This document shows, one piece after another, positions 49,846-59,016 of a stretch of 64,000 bases of DNA. Where the stretch lies: assembly GCF_963678975.1 (NCBI RefSeq), contig NC_089273.1:21160356-21224355 (forward strand), written 5' to 3'. The position numbers and the translations under genes were made by a program. A model generated the notes under the pieces. The model searched no databases. It saw only the letters and a program-made list of their open reading frames with translations, and was not told the DNA's origin. The stretch is from Dysidea avara (lineage: Eukaryota > Porifera > Demospongiae > Dictyoceratida > Dysideidae). Position 1 is the first letter of the stretch. Every line of letters starts with the position of its first letter.

Positions 49846-50065
49846 AGCAACAAACAAGTCACCTTGAGGTCCTGAGAAGAGTTCAGCTACAAGTCAACCC
49901 GTAGACAGTTCAGCTACAAACAGTTCACCTTGTAAAGAGTTCAGCTACAAACTGAGACACCCTGTGGGTAATTTAGCTACATTAGAATTCAATCTGTAGA
50001 AAATTCAGCCACAAACAAGTATCTTTATGGAGAATTCAGCTACATTAAGAAGTAGTTCAGTAGAA
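49846..50065. repeat. degenerate minisatellite (TTCAGCTACAAAC unit)
   Basis: About seven copies of a 28-36-bp unit containing AGTTCAGCTACAAAC followed by TTCACCTTGTAGA-like words. Units diverge progressively to the right. Non-coding. Confidence 0.65.
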
Positions 50066-51160
50066 ATAATTCACCCCATGTGATGCAGTATTAGTGAATA
50101 ATTATTGAATTTCATCAGCAAAATATTCAGTTCTTGATCTCTTCCTCCTTTCTGCTGTAAAGAGAAACAAACAAGTAAAAGAGCTCCAATAGGTTGGCTT
50201 TGAAATACAAAAAGAAGTGAAATCTAAACCAAAACAGCCAAGCTGTAAGTAAGTGTGGCCCTTAAAAAGTCAGTGTGAAGAATATTTGAAATCCAAGGTG
50301 GCGACCAACACTACAAAGACCATTATTATTATTATTGGGGTACTGGTGAGAAGGAAAAGCCTGATGCGTTTCAATTGTGGTGAGTTCTATGTAGTTGTAT
50401 TTATATGTAATACTGAGTAGTAACTAACTGGTAGTGTGTGTTGACTGTGGTGTAAGGCTGTCCACAATCTGTAACTGGTAGTAGGTGTTCTAAGGCTGTT
50501 CATAATCTGTAAATGATAATTCTACTGTTTCCACCATTCTGCTAAATCTTCTTTCCTGCCAAGACAGTAGTTATTGACAAATTTTAATTACAATTCAGGT
50601 GAATTTGTGTTGCCTCCTTCACTTAAACTGTAGTTAGCTATTAATTGTATTTTTTTTGTCTTGCCATTATCCTACCATTTTTTGGCCACCACCTTGGATT
50701 TTACATCTTTTTCGCCTCGACTTATTTGTGGGCTGCATCCATTTTAACAGCATATTTTGTTAGTGTGTGGAGAATAAGAATCAGTTCAATGTAAATATAA
50801 GTCTATTCAGTTTGGCATGTGGGTGGGTGGCAGCACAATATTCTTATTCATCATAGCCACAGGAATCTCTCAACAATATCTTGCATTCATCTATTACTAA
50901 AACTCTAGTATTACTAAAACTCTATATGCGTGCAATCTAGTACACACCTACGGATACAGTATGCATATTATGTACTTGTGTGAAGTGTTGATACAAATGT
51001 TTACATAGACATAAATTATACAGCACAGTAAATGATAATGTGCGTAGCTACAAAATGTTAAGCTTTGTAGCTATAAAATTTGTATGAGTGTGTGAGCATG
51101 CATGTGCTTGCACATGTGTATGCTTTGTATCTACATTTGTGCAGATCAAAATTAAATATA
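50066..51160. other. no gene recognised
   Basis: Short ATT repeat at about 50324 and AT-rich DNA. Nothing coding was supported; part of it may be the 3' untranslated region of the minus-strand LRR exon. Confidence 0.4.
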
Positions 51161-51545
51161 TTATATAAAAACATGGATGTTTGGGTTATCAGAAACCATT
51201 GCTTTCACTTGCTCTTTTCCCTGCTCACTAACATCATTTTCACACAAAGCCAACAAGTTAACAATTGTGTTCTCACGTTTAACAACTTTTGCAATTGTTA
51301 TAACTCCATCTGTTTGTAACTTGTTCCCACCAATCAACAAAACTTGTAATCTAGGATTTCTGGCTAATACAAAACATAATTCACCAATTACTTCATCAAT
51401 AATGTTATTATTACTAAGTGTTAACACCTGTAGTTTGGATTTGTGTTTTAATGATTCAAACATCTTCACTGCTCCTGTAGTTCCCAACATGTTGTCACTT
51501 AGATATAGTTCTTGAAGGGTGCAACATTTAGATATGGTGCAATGG
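51161..51545 (-). CDS. leucine-rich-repeat (RNI/NLR-type) terminal exon, 5'-truncated
   Basis: A minus-strand frame of about 125 residues ending in a stop at 51161. Four LRR units of the ribonuclease-inhibitor/NLR type can be read: LQELYLSDNMLGTTGA, LQVLTLSNNNIIDEVIG, LQVLLIGGNKLQTDG and LLALCENDVSEQG, each with the L..L.L..N pattern and a helical spacer. Such repeats act in protein recognition. The N-terminal side stops at the end of a MITE (ATGGCGGATCCAGG, near 51541); the upstream Gly-rich frame is MITE sequence. No NACHT or other domain is in view. It may be the last exon of a larger gene or a stranded fragment. Confidence 0.65.
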
Positions 51546-51665
51546 CGGATCCAGGATGGGGCATTTGGGGCAAATGCCCCCCCCCCCCCCCCTTCAAGAA
51601 ATTGCATACAAGATCGAGATACTCTAATAGAGCAGTCAATTACTCTAATAAAGCAGTCACAATGT
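51541..51665. mobile_element. GGATCC-end MITE fragment with CTCTAATAGAG motifs
   Basis: Begins AATGGCGGATCCAGG and has a 16-C run (51577-51592), then two ACTCTAATA.AGCAGTCA motifs (about 51620 and 51641). It abuts the LRR exon. Confidence 0.55.
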
Positions 51666-51752
51666 TCATGAGGCAGTGTAGCTTACTTATGAAGCTATAA
51701 ATAGGATTTTATTTTACATAACAGACGTGATATAGTTGGTAAGGATAACTAG

Positions 51753-52103
51753 CAGGGCCGCCCACAGGGGGGGACAACTGGGGCATTTTGCCCCGGGCCC
51801 CAGCCTGAAAGGGGCCCCAGGAGGCCCCATGAAGGGCTCCCTGAATACCTGTTTAAAAGATCGATATACTCTAATAGAGCAGTCAGATCTAAATACTCTA
51901 ATAGAGCAGTCACAGTATTCTTCAGGGAGCAGTGTAGCAAGCTTATAGATAAGGAGATATGGTTGGTGATGGGTAGTTATTGTCATTTCCAGCAGGTTGT
52001 GACCTTTTTTTTTTTTTTTTTTGGTCTTCACCTTACAACTTGGGTCAAGGGCCCCACTTTAACTCTTTGCCCTGGGCCCCTTAATTTCTCTGGGCGGCCC
52101 TGG
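51753..52103. mobile_element. MITE with CAGGGCCGCCCA ends
   Basis: CAGGGCCGCCCACAGGGGG is mirrored by TCTCTGGGCGGCCCTG; GGGGCATTTTGCCC pairs loosely with inner sequence. It holds two ACTCTAATAGAGCAGTCA motifs (about 51867 and 51894) and an 18-19-base T tract near 52003. hAT-like ends; no target duplication found. Confidence 0.65.
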
Positions 52104-53090
52104 GTCGACCTACCATCATATGGTGGTGGGTTCAGGAAGTCTGGATATTTTATAGTCAGTGCTTTTTTAGCACGTGAGTGGCAATATTATGCAATCAGAC
52201 TGCGTAAACAATCTCAGCTTTTACCACGAAAGAAAACAGAGTTAGAAATTATGATATTACACAGTATAGCTGGTTGAATGTTGTGTCACAGTGCGTGCAT
52301 GCAAATGTGTGTGGAATTGGTCAGGGTTCAATGCTTGATTCACATAAATTAGCTAAACCTTTTTTTTTCTCTGTCAGGCGCTTTTTTAGTATCACCTTTT
52401 CGCACCGCCCGCCCCTTTGCAATTTAATTTTTTTGCGAAGAGGCGGTTCTACTGACTGACAGTCTTTGCATTATATCTGTGGAGAGTTGCTAGACCAGAT
52501 TCCTGAAAGCCTTCTTGGTTGGCGGTCTATTTCCGACTTGCAGTATATAGGTATTGCCGTAGGCTTTCCAACTCAAAAAGGAAGATACTTCCTTTCGTTG
52601 TTTCTGGTGATTTTCACACAGACTGATCTTTAAGATAAAGCAAGCAAGTGCTAATTTATTGTTGGATTGCTGGTAGCGTTGGGTATCAGCATAAGTTTAA
52701 CACACAAAAACATACAAAAAGTGGTCACATGACCAAAAATATCATAATAGTTAAATTGTGCAGCTTATTAGAAAATCATTGTATTTTAGGGTGACCGATG
52801 TCACAATTAGTGTATTTTGTTACCTTATAATGAAGACTTCTACATCTTGTAGTGCTATACACATCCTTTATAGCTGTAATGGGATTGTTGGCCACATGAC
52901 CATTTTTTGGGTATCATATCAAGTACGGTATACTGTATATTAGGGATCATGGAGATTTGGGTTTTCCTAGCCAAAATATTTACCCAAAAACCAGCTTCAC
53001 AACTCCATCCTGGCACCTTGGCAGTAATGGTTAGGTATAACCAAGCCCAAAAGTGCCTTCAGTACGATCCTAAAGGCTTTTAATAGATTG
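52104..53090. other. no gene recognised
   Basis: No supported exon. GTCACATGACCA words recur here (about 52725 and 52895) and near 53860. Confidence 0.4.
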
Positions 53091-53126
53091 TTACAAAATT
53101 TAAAAGATATATATTCTACTGACTAA

Positions 53127-53127
<1 letters not shown>

Positions 53128-53224
<97 letters not shown>
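53128..53224. repeat. (TGCC)n microsatellite
   Basis: About 24 near-perfect TGCC units. The minus-strand Gly-Arg-Gln-Ala frame across it is translated repeat. Confidence 0.95.
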
Positions 53225-53435
53225 TCAGGCAAGTGTAACTCGATAACAGCTAAGGCTATGGACTTGATTTTTTCACTGTTCGACGTCGCTTCGTCCCGAG
53301 ATGTGCCTTTTGGCACACTGCCGTATGTACAATTCACGTATCATGGACTTACTTTTGTCCTCCTTTGTGTCACATTTCTTTTTGCTGACAGCCAAAAGGT
53401 GCCGATTTGTGGTAGAGCAATGCATGGCTTCCCTA
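53225..53435. repeat. dispersed repeat, copy 3 (TTTTTTCACTGTTCGACGT)
   Basis: Matches 27120-27190 at GCTAAGGCTATGGACTTGAT and TTTTTTCACTGTTCGACGTC. Its right half holds the inverted form of the GGACACAAAGGAGGAC segment of copies 1 and 2, so parts have been rearranged. Confidence 0.6.
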
Positions 53436-53454
53436 CGGTATGCTTATAAACAGG

Positions 53455-53710
53455 AATCATCCATATTTCCATTCGATTAGGGATCATAGAAGAAAAAAAG
53501 AAAACAAGGGAGGTTGCCTTCACCTCCCAATATACTAGTGAACATTTAATCCCTAATTCAGTCTTGGTTTTGGGTATAGACTGGATTAGGGATTAAATGT
53601 TTCCTAGTATATCTGCAGGTGTAGGCAACCTCCTTGTTTCCCTACTTTTTTCCTATGATCCCTAATCGAACTTAAAATTTCTAATTTTTCCTTTAACTTG
53701 TGTACAGTTA
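53455..53710. mobile_element. TAGGGATC foldback MITE, complete copy
   Basis: TTCGATTAGGGATCATAG with ACAAGGGAGGTTGCC on the left and GGCAACCTCCTTGTTTCC with TGATCCCTAATCGAAC on the right. The inner pair GAACATTTAATCCCTAAT is also mirrored. Same family as 26051-26262. Confidence 0.75.
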
Positions 53711-54260
53711 AAACTGCACTGATATTGAACAATTTAATGATATATTAGCACTTATTTGTGTTATCTAAAGGTAAGCCTGTATGAAAATCATCAGAAATAA
53801 TGAAAAAGACTGAGCATCATCTTATTTTATAGTGTAAATCTTATATGAAGGGATTTTTGGTCACATGACCACTTTTTTGGATATTTACATATGTTAAAAT
53901 TGTGCTGATAGCAGCTGCTGCAAACATTCCAATAACAAATTAGCACTTGTTTGCTTTATCTTAAAGGTAAAGCTGTGTGAAAATCTCCAGAAACAACAAA
54001 ATCAAGCACCTTCCTAGGAAATCCTAGTATGTCTTGCATGCAGCATTTCTACACTGACAGCAAGTTGAGTCCATAATTCCAAAAGTCTCCACAACCAAAA
54101 GGCAGAATAGTCCTCCATGGTAGCTACAACGTTCTAGTGATATTTATCTTTCAGAGCCTTGACTGAGCAGCAGCAAACTGCAGCAGTAACAGCAAGCAGC
54201 AAGCAGCAAGTAGCTTTTATAATAAAATACAAGGAATTATATGATAGAAATAGCTATACT

Positions 54261-54509
54261 CACTGCTTGAAGTTTCTTAGTTTACTACAGTGGTATATCC
54301 CCAGTATATGGAACAGTTAATTGTTTGGAATTTTAGTAGCTTTTCAGTAAACTTGCATTCACTGATGTTTACTGAGAGTTCAAAACTTAGTAAAACAATT
54401 ATGTTCCATATACTTAAAGTTACTGACATTTTACTATCAGTATAACTGGGCACAACTACAGTAAAGCAGCTTAACAAATTAGTAAACTAAGAACCTTCAA
54501 GCAGTGACT
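54261..54509. repeat. foldback element overlapping a predicted exon
   Basis: TCACTGCTTGAAGTTTCTTA with GTTTACTA is mirrored by TAGTAAAC and TAAGAACCTTCAAGCAGTGA. Inner pairs (AGTATATGGAAC with GTTCCATATACT; CAGTAAACT with GTTTACTGAG) extend the stem. The last exon of the minus-strand gene fits inside it. Confidence 0.7.
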
Positions 54510-55989
54510 ACACATCTACATATATTGAGAGCTACACTTACGTTCTCTATAATTCTGCATGGTAGAACCAGGCAAAAATCTATGGATGAGTTGCCAATCT
54601 AATGCATATGTATTTACATAAGAAGTAAAGCCACACTGTCCTGTATAATATTGATATGCTTGAAGTTCAAACCAATTCTATAATAGCTAAGTATAGTTAC
54701 TGAACTTTCTGTTTAACTACATCAGCAATCCATGCAAAGAATAGGAGGCATTATCTTGCACGAAGATTGTGGGAGAGGAATTGTTAAACTCCATAATAGT
54801 TATCTGTGAACCTGTTTTGAAGTCTGCATAGTGGGCTGCATAAACATTGAATACAAACTTTCCCTCCACCATGCAGGGAGTATAAGGAACAGGAAAATTA
54901 CAATATACGTAGATGAGATGATTATAACGTTTATCAACTGTCTAAATGTATTGCTCCTACTGCATTCATCAGGAGGTAGGTTGTTGTTTTTCCATTACTT
55001 CAATAACTTTATTGCTGATGAGTCAATTTTTGATAGGGTCTCATATAGCGAGCGGTAAGGATGCACGGCCTTTAGTTGTGGTATGGATGGAGGGATTAAT
55101 CCGTTGATGGATATCTGAAATAGTTAGTTGACAATTTTATAAAAGGTTACAAGTTCCATGTTATCTCTTCCTTGTGATAAAGATGGGAGATTAACTAACT
55201 TAACATTGCATGCAGTAACCCTTGCACTGTTTGTAATAAAACGGTCAGCTTAATGTTACACCATATCAAGCTGATGTACATGGCCAGCTTCCATTATAAA
55301 ATAGCTCAGCACAGTACACTGGTACATAGCTTTAAAAACTGAAGTGCAGACTTTCTTGTGGGAATTACATGCAAAAGGAAAAGAGCAGCCTGCAGGGGTA
55401 TGAGAGCTAGTTGGGTACAAAAGTGTTTAACATTAGTATGGCAGTCAAGATTTTAGCTTAGTGTTAATAGTATGGTAATTGAAATGATCTTAAAATGAAA
55501 TTATTTCTAAATAAAAATTTATATATATATTATACACTTGTACATGTAGCTAGCTAGCAATGGGAAAAATATATGTTTCACACAAAGGGAAAAATAGTTT
55601 CACATCTACAATTTAGTTTCACATCTATCAGTTTCACACAAAGGGAAAAATATATGTGTCACATCTACAATTTTTCATTTACGAAATGAAACTGATAGCC
55701 AACATACATAGCAACAATGGCTAATAAATGGGAAACAACTGCAGCAACTCCACCTGTTCTCTACAATCAAGCACTTATAAAAACACTATAAGGAATAATA
55801 AATTACTTACAGAATTTCCAACACTTTGGTACTTTTTAACATTTAGAACAGTGTACGTTGGTTGTGAAGTGGGTGAATTTGAAGCTACAACAGATGCCAT
55901 CCACAGCATCTGGTTATGAGTATCAACTGGATATTTCTCAGAGAAACATTCAGCATTATTTCTTTCACAAGTTGTAGACAAGGCAACCT
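54277..55989 (-). CDS. unrecognised multi-exon gene (partial)
   Basis: Minus-strand exons: (a) 55811-55989, 59 codons, LSTTCERNNAECF... ending GNS|GTAAGT; (b) 54999-55114, ISINGLIPPSIPQLKAVHPY..., phase 0 to 2; (c) about 54722-54945; (d) 54542-54677, NWFELQAYQYYTGQCGF..., ending in GTAAGTG; (e) 54277-54455, ending TTVVN and TAA. a-b and d-e join in phase. For (c) two frames look real. The phase-matched one gives a membrane segment (LINVIIISSTYIVIFLFLIL), a WWRES tail and a stop, so the protein could end there as type I. The other gives KFVFNVYAAHYADFKTGSQI but lacks a fitting junction to b or d. No family is recognised. Exon e lies in a foldback element. Upstream exons were not found. Confidence 0.5.
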
Positions 55990-56309
55990 CTAACCAAGGT
56001 TCATATTTGATTCAATTAACAATCTATACATATAAAGATCTTGTTACCGTAGGGTAAGAAATTTTTGTGGGATACAAATTTTCATGGATTTTGCAGGTGT
56101 CTTATCTGCGAAAATTAAACATTAGCTCCTGTACTAGTTGTATGGAGATTGATGTTTAAAGCACGAAAATTTATTCCATAAAAATTACATATTTTAGCAA
56201 TCCACGAAAATTTAATACCATGAAAATTTCTTGCCCTATACGGTATGCATTTTACTGTGACAAACAATATCTGTTGTGTTTCACTGAATACACTAACCAC
56301 CACCATTTT

Positions 56310-56398
56310 ATATACGAACATCAATCAGGAACTTGCTAGCAAAACATTCAGGACTGTTTCTATCACAAGATGTAGACAATTGTCCTTGGGATTCAAGG
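56310..56398 (-). pseudogene. duplicated relative of exon a
   Basis: Minus-strand frame QLSTSCDRNSPECFASKFLI parallels LSTTCERNNAECFSEKYP of exon a (55811-55989). Both start in the same phase after an AG. The similarity fades after about 65 bp and a stop follows, so this copy is partial. It touches the start of the plus-strand GPCR. Confidence 0.55.
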
Positions 56399-56400
56399 TG

Positions 56401-57277
56401 ATGGCTACACTGATCATTTTTCTAATGGCTAGTTTGGTCTTAGTCACCATCAATACTACAAGAAGGTTACACAGGCCTCATAACATCTTTGTGGCTAATT
56501 TGATGATAACTGATATGATATTAGCAGTGCTGTTTTGTGTGATGTCTGCTATTATGACTATTGGCTATGCTATTGGGGTAGGAGATTTTATCAGTTGTAA
56601 TGTGTACTATTTTCTCTTTCATCCAATAGTTGTGCTTCATTTTACAATGTTGATGATATCAGTTGACAAAGTAATTGCTATCAGATTTCCTTTCAAACAC
56701 AAAAGAATTATGACCTCTGTCACTCTAAGCATATGTGTCATTTTATGGCCTTTATCAATGGCACTTACAGTTCATCTGCTTTTTAACAGTGATGATTATG
56801 TTGAAGTGTCTGAGTATGGTACCTCAATGCTTTCGTTGAAACTATAACAACTTATGCAACACCAGTCTTTATGGAAACAATTATAACAATGTCCCTCAAT
56901 GTCTACTTAGCCATTAAAACTTATCAAGTTAACAAACAAATCCAAAAGGAAACCAGATTATCAGGTTCTACCAGTCAAGTTGAAGCTTTAAAACGAAAGC
57001 AGCACAAACTCAAGCACCACATAAACCTATTGAGACATTACTGGTTATTTTATTTGGGAATTATTCTATTGGTGTGCTCTTCCTGACATTGTATATTCCA
57101 GGAGAAGTACTGATAAACTCCACAGCTTATCACAACATTATGGACTACATCATTGTTCCCAATGTCACTTATACGACATTTCTTCTTGACCCATTTGTGT
57201 ATGGCTTGTATTTCAAACAAGTCCGTGGACCAATGATCAGGGTATCAAAGAGGCTATTGTGCATGTACTGTAGCTAG
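56401..57277 (+). pseudogene. class A (rhodopsin-like) GPCR with two frameshifts
   Basis: Seven-helix receptor spread over three frames. Frame 1 (ATG 56401, open upstream from 56245) has TM1 (LIIFLMASLVLVTI), a RLHRPHNIFVANLMITDMIL TM2 block, TM3 with ISVDKVIAIRFPF in the DRY position, and TM4. It shifts near 56818 to TYLNAFVETITTYATPVFME (TM5) and a Lys-rich third loop. It shifts again near 57070 to LFLTLYIPGEVL (TM6/loop) and LLDPFVYGLYFKQV, the DPxxY form of the TM7 motif, ending at a TAG (57275-57277). Length (about 290 residues) and motifs fit class A. Either a young pseudogene or two indel sequencing errors. The ligand is unknown. Confidence 0.78.
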
Positions 57278-57287
57278 AGCTTTATGA

Positions 57288-57293
57288 AATAAA
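57288..57293 (+). terminator. poly(A) signal after the GPCR
   Basis: AATAAA, about ten bases after the final stop, in the sense orientation. Confidence 0.5.
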
Positions 57294-58560
57294 GCCTTTG
57301 CAACATACATATAAGCAGATAAAGTATAACAATTAAATACAAAGTTATATTTCAGGCATGTAAAAGTTGTATATATTTTTATGTAATGTAAATGTGTTGT
57401 ATTAATCTTAAATTAATTACCAGTATTATACTGTACATTATCCTTTTGCACAATGTACCACATGTTGATCCACTTGAATATGGGTTTTAATTATACTATA
57501 GCTATGTTTGAGTCGTAGGCCCTTACTTGTCTGAATTCCATCATTTTGTGTTGCGGTAATTGAGTCATTTTAAATGTTGCAAAAATTTGTCAACAGCCAT
57601 TTTGTAGTAAAAATAAATTCTAGCACTATTATATACATGATGTATAGGTCTCTATCTTTGCAGTTAGAAAGCTAAACTAAGTCATAAAGAGTTGCTTTAG
57701 TACTGTTGTAGATATATTATAATCCGGATTACCTCCTTAATCCAGAACTCAGTACCAGTACCTGCAAGGATACTGAAAAAAAGAATCGGAAATTTAACAC
57801 TAAGAATGCATCCTCAAGTGTTAGATATCTAACAATGCTCTTATGTAACATCACAGATGCATTTGTGTGTGGTGAATAATTATTGACCATAATGTATTAC
57901 CTTGTGAGATCATCTACATCAATTATCTTGAAACTGGTGACAAGTTGGGGTACTTTCAATTCGAATTGATGACCAGTAATGGAGGTATTGTATGTGAAAC
58001 AATTGTTTGCTTAGGATGCAGAAGAAAATTGTCAACATCAATGTCACTGCAAGAGATGGTTGTCCCAGTGGATGGTATATAGAGCTACTCACTTAGCTTC
58101 AGTTATCAAGGCAATGATTTAAGTATTAGTATTTGTTCCTCTACCTTAAGCTTCTTCTCCATTAATGTAACTATATAGTGTGTGGGATATTAGCTAGCTC
58201 AGGCATTTCAAAAATTTTATGCTAATTCATACATGTTTACTACTAACAGGTATAGCTACAACATTACTCAGTAAAATAATCAAGTCAATTTGTAGGTAAC
58301 TTATTGCACACATTTGAGTGCAGGGAATAATTCTACTCATTACGTACCAGCATTTTGTACTCCAATTAGCAATTGCCTACTAATCACATATAGAGACCAC
58401 CTTGTAGTGCACATCTATCCACCTGTGTCTGACCATAATAATTGACCACTTTAGTTGATGTATTGTATTAAAAGGCTTCATGTCAACAATTTTGATTAGC
58501 TACTCCCAAAATAAACACTTGTTAGTAACACTTAGAGGTTTCTATTGTCAGTTTATTTGA
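57294..58560. other. no gene recognised
   Basis: Unremarkable AT-rich spacer between convergent transcripts. No clear element ends. Confidence 0.45.
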
Positions 58561-58567
58561 TTAGCTT

Positions 58568-58573
58568 TTTATT
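58568..58573 (-). terminator. poly(A) signal of the minus-strand ABC gene
   Basis: TTTATT on the plus strand (AATAAA in the gene sense), about 110 bases beyond the TGA at 58681-58683. It implies that the transcript covers the whole stop-interrupted tail. Confidence 0.55.
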
Positions 58574-58680
58574 ATTTCATTTAACTATATCATCACACAT
58601 ATACACACACACATTAAAAATTATAGCTATAGTATTGAGCAGCTCAATAATATGTTTGACCACTTTAGTCACAAAGCCAG

Positions 58681-59016
58681 TCATTGAAATACTCTTGCTG
58701 TAGCCAGTGCTGGTTTATGTACTGCAGCAAATTTTTTATCAGCTTCAGATACATCCTTACAATCATTATCATCAGGTGATGCTGCAGAAGAGCCATCTGT
58801 TACTTCCAGTGTATTGGTGGAATTCTTATTCTCAACAGATGAATTAGCTGCAGTGGAAAATTTAGCTGTTGTTTCAAAACAATCATTTTCCAGTTCAGTA
58901 GCATCTTCTAGTAGGGGTTTAGTGTTCATTAATGCGCAACTAGCACAAGTTTTTAGTGCACTTTTCTTTGTGCTTGAAGAATCCTTTGACTTTGATGACA
59001 AAGTATAATCTGACTG
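58681..59016 (-). CDS. in-frame extension after TAA 59017-59019
   Basis: 111 sense codons, in the same frame as the upstream 310-codon stretch, from CAG at 59016 to TGA 58681-58683. The peptide is rich in Ser, Lys, Asp and Ala (QSDYTLSSKSKDSSSTKK at its start). It begins directly after a TAA followed by CAGTCA, which fits the CARYYA context of known readthrough stops. It could be a readthrough extension, a 3' untranslated frame, or coding sequence lost to a nonsense change. Confidence 0.45.
   Translation of the reverse strand, partial: QSDYTLSSKSKDSSSTKKSALKTCASCALMNTKPLLEDATELENDCFETTAKFSTAANSSVENKNSTNTLEVTDGSSAASPDDNDCKDVSEADKKFAAVHKPALATARVFQ

Noticed and set aside
53116..53337. Gly-Arg-Gln-Ala repeat protein
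   Set aside because: It is the translation of the (TGCC)n microsatellite.
55728..55919. Glycosylated N-terminal exon of the GPCR (NCSNSTC)
   Set aside because: The opposite strand has a better exon with a GTAAGT donor in the same place, and no splice path leads to 56401.
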